A stretch of 64,000 bases of DNA from assembly GCF_938028735.1 (NCBI RefSeq), contig NZ_CALIMF010000002.1, positions 62,001-126,000 of the forward strand, given 5' to 3'. The translations under genes were made by a program, and so were the position numbers. The notes beneath the pieces were generated by a model, which was not told where the DNA came from, ran no database searches, and was given only the letters and a program-made list of their open reading frames with translations. The DNA comes from an uncultured Thermanaerothrix sp. Its GTDB lineage: Bacteria > Chloroflexota > Anaerolineae > Anaerolineales > Anaerolineaceae. This document shows, piece after piece, positions 1 through 8,672 of this stretch (position 1 is the stretch's first letter; the number at the start of each line of letters is the position of its first letter).

Positions 1-1264
1 GTGTTTTGGCCATCGAGTCGAATGCATCTGTATCGCCGGATCCCACAAAATTGTTCAGGTACAGCAAGTCATTACCTGCCAGAAAGGCAGTGCGTGCGAC
101 CAAACGCGGGTCAAAGTTCTGACCCGTCGGATCAAAAAAGCGTTTGACCGCATTACTACCTAGGTTGTCGCTGATAATCAACCCACCCCCCTGATACCAG
201 GTACCAATCGGTTCTAGTTTGAGCAACTGCTCCAGCGCCGCAGCGTCCAATGAAATCGGCCGTGTGCTAGCACGGATGTTTCCTTGAAATCCCTGATACC
301 GTATGTGCGAGACGAGCACCCCATCGGGCGAAACGGGATCGCCGGGAAGGGTTTGGGTCACCGCAAAGAAAGGCGCCAGTTCAACCTGCTTGAGTTGCTC
401 CAACGATTTCCTGACCGTAGCCACTTCCTCCTCAGGCGAACGATCTGAACTACCCTGCCCAGGAAAATGCTTCGCAATGACCGCAATTCGCCCGTTACTC
501 CCGGCATGCACCCCCCGAATGAACGCCTTTCCCATCTCTCCGACCCAGTACGGATCACCGCCAAACGTGCGCGTTCCCAAATCCTCGCCGCTGATCCCCA
601 GATTCGGTACGTCCAATACATCCAACGAGGGGCCCAGATAGAGATTAAATCCTAGAGCATAGAGTTCCTTCCCCAGAACCTGCCCGACCTGTTCGGCCAG
701 TGCGGGCTTCCAGGTTGCACCAATTGCCATGGCACTGGGCAAAGGGGTCATCCCGTTGAAAATCTGATCATTGGGATATAAATCCCCTTCCTGTGAAATT
801 CCCACAAACAACGGGATATACGTCAAAGCAAGAGGTTGCCCACTTCGGGCATCCACTGAGGGAGACTGAGTGGCATCCCATGCTACCTGCTGGAGATTGC
901 GAATCAAGGCAGCGGTTTGAGCCACCGTGCCTTCGGGTCCAGTGAAATTATCGTTTGCCGCGCTGAGGATCACACCCCCCACATGGTAGCGGGTAATAAG
1001 TCTGTAAATGGGCGTATTCGAACCCACCTCACGGCCTTGAAAACTCACCAAAAACAACTGTCCCACCCTTTCCTCGGGCGAAAGGCGAGCCAAAAGCTCG
1101 CGGGCGCGTTCCTCAGCATTATTTGAGGGCGTCTGAGCAAAGCTCCGCACAGGTCCCCTCCCCAGAAGAGCAACCAGAATAAGGCCTAACAACCAGAGAC
1201 GCCCTCCCCTAAAATACCAGACCCAAGATCCGCCTTTAGATGTGATTCGCTTTTTTCGGCTCAT
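1..1264 (-). CDS. Secreted glycoside hydrolase family 3 protein (partial)
   Basis: The C-terminus lies beyond base 1, so only the first 421 codons are visible. A basic start and a hydrophobic stretch (about residues 22-36) look like a signal peptide or anchor. The rest reads as a GH3 (beta-N-acetylhexosaminidase-like) TIM barrel with KHFPG at 265-269 and the nucleophile motif SDNLG (Asp366). Canonical NagZ enzymes have an Asp-Ser-His acid/base loop after KHFPGxG; at matching spacing this protein has Ser-Pro-Glu (276-278), so the catalytic His is absent. The start ATG overlaps the stop of the preceding phosphodiesterase gene as ATGA. Likely role: extracellular cleavage of amino-sugar glycans, but the substrate and true activity are uncertain. 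Confidence 0.85.
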   Translation of the reverse strand, partial: MSRKKRITSKGGSWVWYFRGGRLWLLGLILVALLGRGPVRSFAQTPSNNAEERARELLARLSPEERVGQLFLVSFQGREVGSNTPIYRLITRYHVGGVILSAANDNFTGPEGTVAQTAALIRNLQQVAWDATQSPSVDARSGQPLALTYIPLFVGISQEGDLYPNDQIFNGMTPLPSAMAIGATWKPALAEQVGQVLGKELYALGFNLYLGPSLDVLDVPNLGISGEDLGTRTFGGDPYWVGEMGKAFIRGVHAGSNGRIAVIAKHFPGQGSSDRSPEEEVATVRKSLEQLKQVELAPFFAVTQTLPGDPVSPDGVLVSHIRYQGFQGNIRASTRPISLDAAALEQLLKLEPIGTWYQGGGLIISDNLGSNAVKRFFDPTGQNFDPRLVARTAFLAGNDLLYLNNFVGSGDTDAFDSMAKT

Positions 1265-2061
1265 GATCTCACAATGGCCTTGTCAGACGGATTAGCCTCA
1301 ACTTTGACCATTCGAGAACGGATCTGCATAGCCAGGACTGGATCATCCGTGAAAACCCCATCCACCCCCCAACGGAAAAGGGACTCCAAGTCTTCGGCAC
1401 GGTTGACCGTCCATACGTGAACACGTCGCCCCCGCCGATGCTCATACACAATCCAATCAGGAGTGACATCCACAAGATACGGATGAATAATGCGCGGAGA
1501 AATCCAGCGCATCAGATTAGAACGCGCCAACCAGCCCGCACGCCCTTCCAAAGCCAGCAAAGCCACCGGGCATTCTGGAAGCAAGCGGCGTATTCGAATG
1601 AGATTCCACGGATTGAATGATGAGAAGAGTACGCGTTGTTCTAAATGATATTCACGTACCAGTTGCGCAACTTTGATGGGCAGCGAATCCAAGGGGGCAT
1701 TATAGTTGGTCAACTCCACATTGATGAACAAGTTTTGCCCCAATTCTTGGAACACTTCACGTAAAAGCGGGATTTTCTCACCCCGATAAGTTTCTGAAAA
1801 GAAGGCCCCTGCATCTAACCTTCTAATTTCATCAAGGCGTAAACAGCGGACTTCGCCATGACCGTTGGTGGTGCGATCCACAGTCATATCGTGGATTACC
1901 ACCACCTCGCCATCAGCGGTTAATTTAGCATCCAGCTCAATGGCTTCTACCCCTTGCTCAGCAGCCAGGCGAAAGGCTGACATAGTGTTTTCCGGAGCGT
2001 ATGCCGAGGCTCCACGATGTGCAAAAATGACAGGCTGAGGCAACTTCTCTAGCATGATCAC
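1261..2061 (-). CDS. Glycerophosphodiester phosphodiesterase
   Basis: A 266-residue GDPD/PLC-type TIM barrel. It should hydrolyse glycerophosphodiesters from lipid turnover to sn-glycerol 3-phosphate and an alcohol. The metal and catalytic signature is complete: His15-Arg16-Gly17, Glu42, Asp44 and His57-Asp58, with the PENT motif at 23-26. No signal peptide is visible, so it is probably cytoplasmic. The GTG at 2061 overlaps the upstream ATPase stop (GTGA); an ATG two codons later (2055) is the alternative start. Its own stop overlaps the GH3 start, so ATPase, GDPD and GH3 are probably one transcript. Confidence 0.92.
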   Translation of the reverse strand: MIMLEKLPQPVIFAHRGASAYAPENTMSAFRLAAEQGVEAIELDAKLTADGEVVVIHDMTVDRTTNGHGEVRCLRLDEIRRLDAGAFFSETYRGEKIPLLREVFQELGQNLFINVELTNYNAPLDSLPIKVAQLVREYHLEQRVLFSSFNPWNLIRIRRLLPECPVALLALEGRAGWLARSNLMRWISPRIIHPYLVDVTPDWIVYEHRRGRRVHVWTVNRAEDLESLFRWGVDGVFTDDPVLAMQIRSRMVKVEANPSDKAIVRS

Positions 2062-3404
2062 AACTCGACAAAATAGGACTCTGCTGCTCGATCAATTAGT
2101 TCGGTACTCATCTCGGGTTCAATGCCCAAGTAACGCGAGATGTCTAGAATCTGATCACACAAATCTCGCGGATGCGAAGCGCGTAACTTGCGGTTGCGTT
2201 TGATATAGTGTTCTTGCAACAAATAAGCCAGCCCCTGATCGCTGTATTTAACCCCTTTTTGAGCAGCCACACGGCGGAAGATTTCGCGATACTCCTCATA
2301 AGAGGGGTCAGGAATCTCAATCTTGTGGCGTAAGCGCCTCAGGAAAGCTTCATCCACTAAATCTTTCGGGGGAATATTGGTGGAGAAAATGACCAGCACA
2401 TCAAACGGAATCTCGAACTTTCGTCCAGTGTGCAAGGCCATGTAATCAATGCGATTTTCGAGCGGTACAATCCAGCGGTTCAACAAGTCACGCGGACGTA
2501 CTAACTGACGCCCAAAATCGTCAATCAACAAAATACCGCCATTCGCCTTAACCTGGAAGGGCGCCTCGTAATACTTTAGTGTATCATCAAAGACCAGATC
2601 CAAGCCGGCCAACGTGAGCTCTCCGCCAGTCACAATGAATGGACGACGTATCAGCACCCAGCGAGGGTCACGCCGTGCGCCGGGGCGCAACGCACCAGTG
2701 CCCTGAGCGACATTTTCCTCGGATACACGCTGGTGGTTGACCGAGTCGTAGAGCTTGATGACCTGACCATCCACGTAAAGTGCGTACGGAATGTACATGC
2801 TCTGCACCTGGATCAGCTCACCAATGGCCCGAGCCACTGAAGTCTTACCGTTACCGGGTGGTCCGTAAAGGAAGATCGAGGTCCCCGAATTGACTGCCGG
2901 GCCAATCCGCTGGTAAGTACTTTCAGAGAGAACAAGGTGAGAGAGTACCTGGCGCAAGAGACGGCTGGTCACCTGAAGACGTCCACGGCTTTGCTTGCGG
3001 ATTGCCTCGTTGTAGGCATTCAAGGGTACCGGCGCGGGACCAGCATATTGACTGCGTTCCAAGGCTTCGCGTGCACGCGCAATGCCAACCCCCGTAATCC
3101 CATAAACATAAGCGCCTTCCCCCAATCCCATCTGCGAGGTACGCACCTCGATGCACTTTTCGCGCTTCAACGCATCCAGAATCTGGTCCACTACCCCCGT
3201 GAAAGGTAAAGCAATTTCTTCGGCCACCTTAAAGCCACTCATGTAACCTTGAAAATAGAAGATCTTAAGCACCAGGTCCTGGAGCCACAATGGCGAGAGA
3301 CCGGTCTCTTCAATTCGGCTGATTGGAGGGGGGACAAAGGATGGGGGTTCGAATGGAGGCGTAGAGGGATTATTGGGAATGCCTGTTTTGGGGAAAGTGC
3401 TCAT
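2058..3404 (-). CDS. AAA+ ATPase with N-terminal winged-helix-like region
   Basis: 448 residues. A proline-rich leader (1-30) is followed by a region (about 35-130) that resembles a winged-helix module, then a AAA+ core with Walker A GPPGNGKT (181-188), Walker B ILLIDDFG (291-298), a sensor-1 Asn in FSTN, and an arginine-rich FLRRLRHK segment. It is close to predicted ATPases of the broad MoxR/AAA type known in Chloroflexota, and I know of no assigned substrate. It heads a probable operon with GDPD and the GH3 protein. A promoter with an extended -10 lies about 50 bp upstream. Cofactor-like chaperone or regulatory roles are guesses. Confidence 0.82.
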   Translation of the reverse strand: MSTFPKTGIPNNPSTPPFEPPSFVPPPISRIEETGLSPLWLQDLVLKIFYFQGYMSGFKVAEEIALPFTGVVDQILDALKREKCIEVRTSQMGLGEGAYVYGITGVGIARAREALERSQYAGPAPVPLNAYNEAIRKQSRGRLQVTSRLLRQVLSHLVLSESTYQRIGPAVNSGTSIFLYGPPGNGKTSVARAIGELIQVQSMYIPYALYVDGQVIKLYDSVNHQRVSEENVAQGTGALRPGARRDPRWVLIRRPFIVTGGELTLAGLDLVFDDTLKYYEAPFQVKANGGILLIDDFGRQLVRPRDLLNRWIVPLENRIDYMALHTGRKFEIPFDVLVIFSTNIPPKDLVDEAFLRRLRHKIEIPDPSYEEYREIFRRVAAQKGVKYSDQGLAYLLQEHYIKRNRKLRASHPRDLCDQILDISRYLGIEPEMSTELIDRAAESYFVEL

Positions 3405-3452
3405 CCTTTACAAAACCTCCATAGTGGACAGAATTTCTTTGCCTATGGCTTG

Positions 3453-3461
3453 ATTATAGCA
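3453..3461 (-). promoter_or_regulatory. Extended -10 promoter for the AAA ATPase operon
   Basis: On the minus strand TGC is followed directly by TATAAT, an extended -10 (TGN-TATAAT). Expected start near 3446, giving a leader of about 42 nt that contains GGAGG before the ATG at 3404. No good -35 is visible. It is divergent from the glycosyltransferase promoter just to the right. Confidence 0.6.
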
Positions 3462-3470
3462 CGGGGCGAC

Positions 3471-3499
3471 TTGCACAAATGGCCCGCCTCTTATATAAT
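3471..3499 (+). promoter_or_regulatory. SigA promoter producing a leaderless glycosyltransferase mRNA
   Basis: TTGCAC (3471-3476), 17 bp, TATAAT (3494-3499). The +1 expected 7 bp after the -10 falls exactly on the A of the ATG at 3506, so no 5' leader or Shine-Dalgarno would exist. Confidence 0.72.
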
Positions 3500-3505
3500 G
3501 CCACC

Positions 3506-4192
3506 ATGATGAAGGTCAGTGTCGTTATTCCGGTTTATAACGAGCGCCAAACCATTCAGCAAATTGTTCAGCGTGTTCTTGATACGGGTCTGGTTGATGA
3601 GGTCATCATTGTGGACGATGGATCCACCGATGGAACGCGTGAGATTTTGAAAGAACTGGAAAATCAGCCTTCCATCCGCCTCATCCTGCACCCGGCAAAT
3701 GCCGGCAAGGGGGCCGCTGTTCGTACCGGTATCCAGAACGCGCGTGGCGATGTCATCATCATCCAGGATGCAGATTTAGAGTATGACCCGCGGGAATATC
3801 CAAAACTCCTCCGTCCCATTGAAGAAGGAATCGCGGAAGTGGTTTATGGCTCGCGCTTTTTAGGAGGCGCGCGTCGCCCCATTCTCTTCTGGAATATGGT
3901 CGCTAACCGCTTATTGACTTTTATCACCAATGTGCTCTATAACAATATCCTGAGCGACATGGAGACTGGATACAAGGTCTTCAAACGAGAGGTCATCCAA
4001 AATATACCCCTGCGCGCACAACGATTTGACTTTGAACCCGAGTTCACCGCCAAGATCCTCAAGCGCCACATTCGGATTTACGAGGTCCCCATTGACTTCA
4101 ACCCCCGTGATTACTCTGAGGGGAAGAAGATCAAGGCCTGGGATGCTTTTGAAGCCCTCTGGGCACTGATTAAGTATCGCTTTGTAGATTGA
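3506..4192 (+). CDS. Family 2 glycosyltransferase (dolichyl-phosphate mannosyltransferase-like)
   Basis: A 228-residue GT-A fold enzyme that probably moves a sugar from a nucleotide donor onto a polyprenyl phosphate. It has VIPVYNE at the N-terminus, the nucleotide-binding VDDGSTDG (36-43) and a QDADLEYDP metal motif (87-95). No membrane segments are evident, so it is a soluble or peripheral DPM1-like enzyme. I place the start at the double ATG at 3506/3509 because the -10 box lies only 6 bp upstream, which rules out the in-frame ATG at 3479. Two bases separate its stop from that of the convergent recJ gene, and no terminator is visible there. Confidence 0.88.
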   Translation: MMKVSVVIPVYNERQTIQQIVQRVLDTGLVDEVIIVDDGSTDGTREILKELENQPSIRLILHPANAGKGAAVRTGIQNARGDVIIIQDADLEYDPREYPKLLRPIEEGIAEVVYGSRFLGGARRPILFWNMVANRLLTFITNVLYNNILSDMETGYKVFKREVIQNIPLRAQRFDFEPEFTAKILKRHIRIYEVPIDFNPRDYSEGKKIKAWDAFEALWALIKYRFVD

Positions 4193-4194
4193 AT

Positions 4195-5889
4195 CTACGC
4201 CGATGGCCTAAAATCTCGCAGGGTCAGTTGCAAGGTTTCCTGTCCATTATAGCGGTTGACCCCCAGGCTATATACGATGTCTATCCACGGAGTTACCTCA
4301 TCCAGCCGATTGCCCTGACCAAACGCAATAGCATCATAGATAAAACGCCCATCGCTGAGTTTTAATGAGAGATGCCGTCCTTCAGCCCCTACCTGACGGG
4401 CTGAGCGCACCTCCACCCCGCGTGAGATAAACGTGGCCTCTGGGTTACCCAGCCCAAAAGGCTCAAATTGCTGTAAATAACCCAGAAGATCGGGGCGCAT
4501 TTCTGAAAGTGAGATTTCCAAATCCGCTCGCAATACAGGTAAAAGCTCGCGCTCGCGCAGCGTTTGATCAGCCACTTCCTCCAAACGCCCGATCAACTGC
4601 GAGAGCCTTTCGGTGCGCACCGTGAAACCGGCTGCCAGCGCATGCCCGCCGTGCCGATCCAGCAAGTCCGCACATTGGTCTAGGGCCTCGGTGATGTGAA
4701 ACTCGGGGATACTGCGACACGACGCTTTTGAAAACACTTCTCCCCGCACTCCAACCACCGCTGGGCGATAATAAGCCTCAACCAAGCGCGAAGCCACCAA
4801 CCCTACCACTCCCTCATTAAAGTTCTCCTCAAAAACTACCAGAAGGGTGCGTGAATGCGGATCGAGGATCATCTCCTCAGCGCGGCGCTGCATTTCCAAG
4901 GTTAGACGTTGCCGTTCTCGATTACGGTTATCCAACACCTGAGCCAAGTTCATGCACACCTCAGGTTGCTGGGCAACCAGCAGTTGATAGGCGTCTATAG
5001 CGGTCTCCAGACGCCCTGAAGCATTCAAGCGCGGCCCTAGAATAAAACCAATCGCCTCAGCGTTCACACGCGTCAGATCATAACCAGCAGTGCGCGCCAG
5101 AGCTACTAGTCCCTTGCGCTTCGCCTGGCGCATTTGAACGATCCCTCGTCGGACCAGGACTCGATTCTCACCCACTAGTGGAACCATATCTGCCACCGTG
5201 CCTAGCGCCACTAGATCAAGCCAATTGGCAGGATCAATTCCCGGAACTGGACGCCGCTCCAAAAGCGCTTGCACCAGTTTATACACTAGACCTACCCCTG
5301 CCAGGTTTTTTTCGGGATAAGGATCTGCGGAGCGTTTAGGAGATACCACGACTCGCGCGGGGGGCAACTCACTCTTAGGATGATGATGATCGGTCACAAT
5401 GACGTCTAAACCATGGCGATTAGCATAAGCCACTTCATCAATCGAACGGATCCCACAATCAACGGTCACAATCAAATTGGCCCCATTATTCGCCAGTTCC
5501 TTAATAGCGGCAAAATTTAAGCCATATCCTTCATCAAAACGGCTGGGAATATATACCTGGACATCGTTGGCGCCCAAAAATTGAAGCACTTCGTACAAAA
5601 GAGCGCTTGCCGTGACGCCATCTACGTCATAATCCCCGTAAATAATGATTCGCTCGTCATGGTCAATTCCCCACAACAATCGTTCAACCGCATCGCCCAT
5701 ATCGCTCAGTAACCAGGGAGTGTGCAACGGCACTTCTCCGCTCAGAAACGCCACGGCTTGTTCGTGGGTCTCGATTCCCCGGTTGTAAAGCAACTGGCGC
5801 ACTGGGAAAGGATAGGCACTCAGCGCCGCATCAACAGCTAAGGGAAGCCTAGGAAAGAGTTCCCAACGTTTTTCCAATCGAGAGAGCAT
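4195..5889 (-). CDS. recJ: Single-stranded-DNA-specific exonuclease RecJ
   Basis: A 564-residue DHH-family nuclease, typical RecJ length, degrading single-stranded DNA 5' to 3' in recombination and repair. Motif I GDYDVDG (85-91) and the DHHH motif (167-170) are intact, with VDCGIRS (motif II) between them and the DHHA1 and OB-like regions in the C-terminal half. Possible starts are ATGs at 5910, 5898 and 5889; I prefer 5889 because GAGGAGA sits nine bases upstream. It follows alr directly and is probably co-transcribed with it. Confidence 0.93.
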   Translation of the reverse strand: MLSRLEKRWELFPRLPLAVDAALSAYPFPVRQLLYNRGIETHEQAVAFLSGEVPLHTPWLLSDMGDAVERLLWGIDHDERIIIYGDYDVDGVTASALLYEVLQFLGANDVQVYIPSRFDEGYGLNFAAIKELANNGANLIVTVDCGIRSIDEVAYANRHGLDVIVTDHHHPKSELPPARVVVSPKRSADPYPEKNLAGVGLVYKLVQALLERRPVPGIDPANWLDLVALGTVADMVPLVGENRVLVRRGIVQMRQAKRKGLVALARTAGYDLTRVNAEAIGFILGPRLNASGRLETAIDAYQLLVAQQPEVCMNLAQVLDNRNRERQRLTLEMQRRAEEMILDPHSRTLLVVFEENFNEGVVGLVASRLVEAYYRPAVVGVRGEVFSKASCRSIPEFHITEALDQCADLLDRHGGHALAAGFTVRTERLSQLIGRLEEVADQTLRERELLPVLRADLEISLSEMRPDLLGYLQQFEPFGLGNPEATFISRGVEVRSARQVGAEGRHLSLKLSDGRFIYDAIAFGQGNRLDEVTPWIDIVYSLGVNRYNGQETLQLTLRDFRPSA

Positions 5890-5890
5890 A

Positions 5891-7021
5891 TTATTCATTC
5901 TCCTCGCCATGAGATTCGCTGTAAATGCGCGGCAACCGAGCCATCATGCTGGTCACAACTTCGTAGTTAATTGTCCCCCAACGCTGGGCCACCTCTTCTA
6001 CGGGAATACACGCTTCTCCCTGGCGTCCAAAAATAACCACCTCGTCCCCTGGTTTGGCCTGAGCCACCCCATCTAGTTGAATCATAATCTGATCCATGCA
6101 GGGGGTTCCTAGAACCGGTACTCTTCGCCCACGGACCAAAACCTCATTTCCCAAGACCCGACGTATTCCATCCGCATACCCGGCGGCAACAACACCAATT
6201 CGTTCATAGCCGCTGGTTACATAACGATGCCCGTAACCCACCCCACTGCCCGGAGGTAAGGTCTTAAGAGAAACCAGACGGGCCTTCAAGGCCATGGCAG
6301 GGCGAAACGAGGCTGGAAGAGGGGTCTCAGGAGAGGGATGTAATCCATACAACGCGATACCTGCCCGTACCAGATCATAGCGTGCCTGGGGAAAATTGAA
6401 AATGGCAGCTGAATTACTGGCATGCACCCAACGCGGCCGTAATCCTAAAGCACTCAGAGCTCCCACTACCCCGTCAAAGCGCCGCACTTGCTCCAGGGTT
6501 GGGGTGGGGTCGCTTTCATCAGCCCGAGCAAAATGGGTATACAGCCCATCTACTTCTAACCCCCGCAGATCCATCAACCAACGAACAAACTCCACCGCTT
6601 CCCCGGAGAGCACGCCTAGTCGGCCCATGCCAGTGTCCACTTTGATATGCACGCGCAATGCCCTCCCCAAGGCTCGTGCACGCGTTGCGTAGGCCTCAGC
6701 GGTGATGGGGTCAAACACCGTTAGACAAATGCCTTGGGCAATAGCTTCATCCACCCAGTACGGATTTGTATACCCCAAAACCAAAATCTGGATATCTGGG
6801 TCAAATTGACGCACATCGAGCGCTTCCTCAATGCGCGCCACCCCGCACCATGGCGCTCCAACGTGGATCAAGGCAGGAACAACTCCGCTAATGCCATGGC
6901 CATAGGCATTCGCCTTGATCACCGCCATCACCGGTCGCTGGCTAATCGTCCTCAGAAGACGATAATTATGCTGAATAGCCCCCAAATCCACTTCCAACCA
7001 GGTGGTGAGTACGTCTTCCAT
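5891..7021 (-). CDS. alr: Alanine racemase
   Basis: A 376-residue fold-type III PLP enzyme making D-alanine for peptidoglycan. The PLP lysine lies in IKANAYGHG (Lys36) near the N-terminus, and the second catalytic base, Tyr, is in GVGYGHRY. The reading frame stays open upstream to 7228, but the family's usual N-terminus (WLEVDLGAIQHNY) begins seven residues after the ATG at 7021, and a SigA promoter ends eight bases before that ATG. The mRNA should therefore be leaderless. Presence of alr implies a peptidoglycan wall. recJ follows immediately. Confidence 0.95.
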   Translation of the reverse strand: MEDVLTTWLEVDLGAIQHNYRLLRTISQRPVMAVIKANAYGHGISGVVPALIHVGAPWCGVARIEEALDVRQFDPDIQILVLGYTNPYWVDEAIAQGICLTVFDPITAEAYATRARALGRALRVHIKVDTGMGRLGVLSGEAVEFVRWLMDLRGLEVDGLYTHFARADESDPTPTLEQVRRFDGVVGALSALGLRPRWVHASNSAAIFNFPQARYDLVRAGIALYGLHPSPETPLPASFRPAMALKARLVSLKTLPPGSGVGYGHRYVTSGYERIGVVAAGYADGIRRVLGNEVLVRGRRVPVLGTPCMDQIMIQLDGVAQAKPGDEVVIFGRQGEACIPVEEVAQRWGTINYEVVTSMMARLPRIYSESHGEENE

Positions 7022-7029
7022 AGGGGTAT

Positions 7030-7058
7030 AGTATAAGCATCTCTCACCCACTCGGCAA
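7030..7058 (-). promoter_or_regulatory. SigA promoter for leaderless alr-recJ transcript
   Basis: Minus strand TTGCCG (7058-7053), 17 bp, TATACT (7035-7030). Expected +1 near 7023, with the alr ATG at 7021, so the leader would be 0-2 nt. Confidence 0.65.
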
Positions 7059-7196
7059 GACATCGGCTTATGAATAACCCGCTGGGGCAAGTTGTAAATC
7101 ATCCAGCGCACTGGTTGACCCAGTCTTCTATCGCTCTTAAAATAAAAACCGAGAGATATATGGCATTTTTGCCTGCTGGCTTCTTTCGCCCAGACC

Positions 7197-7228
7197 ATGA
7201 TCCACCCTCGAGCGGGGGGTGAGATCAT
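7197..7228 (+). promoter_or_regulatory. Inverted repeat upstream of lysine aminomutase gene
   Basis: ATGATCCACCC (7197-7207) pairs with GGGTG-A-GATCAT (7217-7228) across a 9-nt loop: 11 bp with one bulged A. A T-run (GTTTTTTA) follows 15 bp downstream. It could be an operator or leader hairpin. I could not place the kamA promoter confidently in 7022-7295. Confidence 0.45.
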
Positions 7229-7295
7229 TGTGCTGGAGGAAAGTTTTTTATTGCTGTACCCGACCTGGATTTAGAAAGCCCAAGGAGAGTCTCCT

Positions 7296-8639
7296 ATGTT
7301 CAATAATCCCTTCCCGTCCAAGCGTGCCCCCGTTTATGCGGATGTACCTGATGAAAAATGGTACGATTGGCGTTGGCAACTCAGCAACCGCCTGAATACG
7401 GTTGAGGAGTTTGAACGGGTCCTGAATCTAACCGAAAGCGAACGCAAAGCCCTTAGTCAAAAAGGGCTCTTCCGTGTAGATGTCACCCCTTATTTTGTCT
7501 CGCTGATTGACCCCGATGATCCCGAGGATCCCATTCGCAAGCAGGTGATCCCACGTGAGGAAGAGATTGTACCGTTCACCGGCATGATGGAGGACTCGCT
7601 GGCTGAGGATCAGCACTCCCCTGTGCCTGGCTTGGTCCACCGCTACCCAGATCGGGTGCTCATGCTCGTCACAACCCAATGCGCTTCTTATTGCCGTTAC
7701 TGCACCCGCTCGCGTATTGTGGGTGACCCTAGCGCGACCTTTTCTCGCAGTGAATTTGAAATGCAATTAGATTACCTGCGCCATACCCCCCAGGTGCGCG
7801 ATGTTCTCCTTTCGGGGGGCGACCCTCTGACCCTAGCACCTCGGCTGCTGGAAGAACTGCTCCAAAAACTGCGGGAAATTCCTCACATTGAAATCATTCG
7901 CATTGGGACACGCGTGCCGGTTTTCCTGCCTATGCGCATCACCGACGACTTATGTGCCATGCTAGAAAAATATCATCCATTGTGGATGAACATCCACGTC
8001 AACCACCCCAATGAAATCACTAAAGAACTGGCCGAGGCATGCGACCGCCTATCCCGGGCTGGCATCCCGCTGGGCAATCAATCGGTACTCCTGGCAGGCA
8101 TCAATGATTGCGTGCATATCCAGCGCAAACTGGTACAAGACCTAGTTCGCATCCGTGTGCGCCCCTACTACCTGTACCAGTGTGACTTGGTAGAGGGCGC
8201 CGGCCATTTCCGCACCCCCGTGGCAAAGGGAATTGAGATTATAGAGGGTTTGCGCGGACACACCTCCGGGTATGCCGTGCCCACCTATGTGGTTGACGCA
8301 CCGGGGGGCGGGGGTAAAATTCCAGTCATGCCTAATTACCTGATCAGTATGTCCGATCACAAAATTGTGCTGCGCAACTATGAGGGCTACATTACCACCT
8401 ACGAAGAACCCATCGAGTACAAACCGCACAATCCCAAAACATGCCCTTACTGCCAGAACAAACGCCCAGAACCAGGACAAAAAGGCATTACCGCCTTGCT
8501 GGATGGCGAGGAGATGTTTATAAAACCAGAAGGATTTGATCTGCTTCATCGGCGTGGCGGTGGTGTACATCGCCTACGCACCGACCCCTCGAAGTGGAAA
8601 CCCTTGGGAATCGGCAACGAGGATACAGATCATGCCTAA
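7296..8639 (+). CDS. kamA: L-lysine 2,3-aminomutase
   Basis: A 447-residue radical-SAM, PLP-dependent enzyme converting L-lysine to L-beta-lysine. The cluster motif is CxxxCxxC (Cys129, 133, 136) and the PLP lysine is Lys341 in APGGGGK. Asp297 (YQCD) and Asp334 (VVDAPGGGG) match the two acidic residues that bind the lysine side chain in the clostridial enzyme, arguing against glutamate 2,3-aminomutase. AAGGAGAG precedes the ATG. The aldo/keto reductase gene follows 33 bp later. Beta-lysine could enter lysine fermentation or become the solute acetyl-beta-lysine; no acetyltransferase of that type or other fermentation gene is nearby. Confidence 0.93.
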   Translation: MFNNPFPSKRAPVYADVPDEKWYDWRWQLSNRLNTVEEFERVLNLTESERKALSQKGLFRVDVTPYFVSLIDPDDPEDPIRKQVIPREEEIVPFTGMMEDSLAEDQHSPVPGLVHRYPDRVLMLVTTQCASYCRYCTRSRIVGDPSATFSRSEFEMQLDYLRHTPQVRDVLLSGGDPLTLAPRLLEELLQKLREIPHIEIIRIGTRVPVFLPMRITDDLCAMLEKYHPLWMNIHVNHPNEITKELAEACDRLSRAGIPLGNQSVLLAGINDCVHIQRKLVQDLVRIRVRPYYLYQCDLVEGAGHFRTPVAKGIEIIEGLRGHTSGYAVPTYVVDAPGGGGKIPVMPNYLISMSDHKIVLRNYEGYITTYEEPIEYKPHNPKTCPYCQNKRPEPGQKGITALLDGEEMFIKPEGFDLLHRRGGGVHRLRTDPSKWKPLGIGNEDTDHA

Positions 8640-8672
8640 ACCCTTATCTTTTGTACTAACGAGGAGGTAACC

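Noticed and set aside
1417-1620. Small reading frame antisense to the phosphodiesterase gene, as an example of many such frames
   Set aside because: It lies wholly inside a conserved gene, has no ribosome site and no family resemblance; the same applies to the other short overlapping frames.
7022-7228. 69-residue N-terminal extension of alanine racemase
   Set aside because: It does not resemble the family and lies upstream of the promoter; the racemase begins at the leaderless ATG at 7021.
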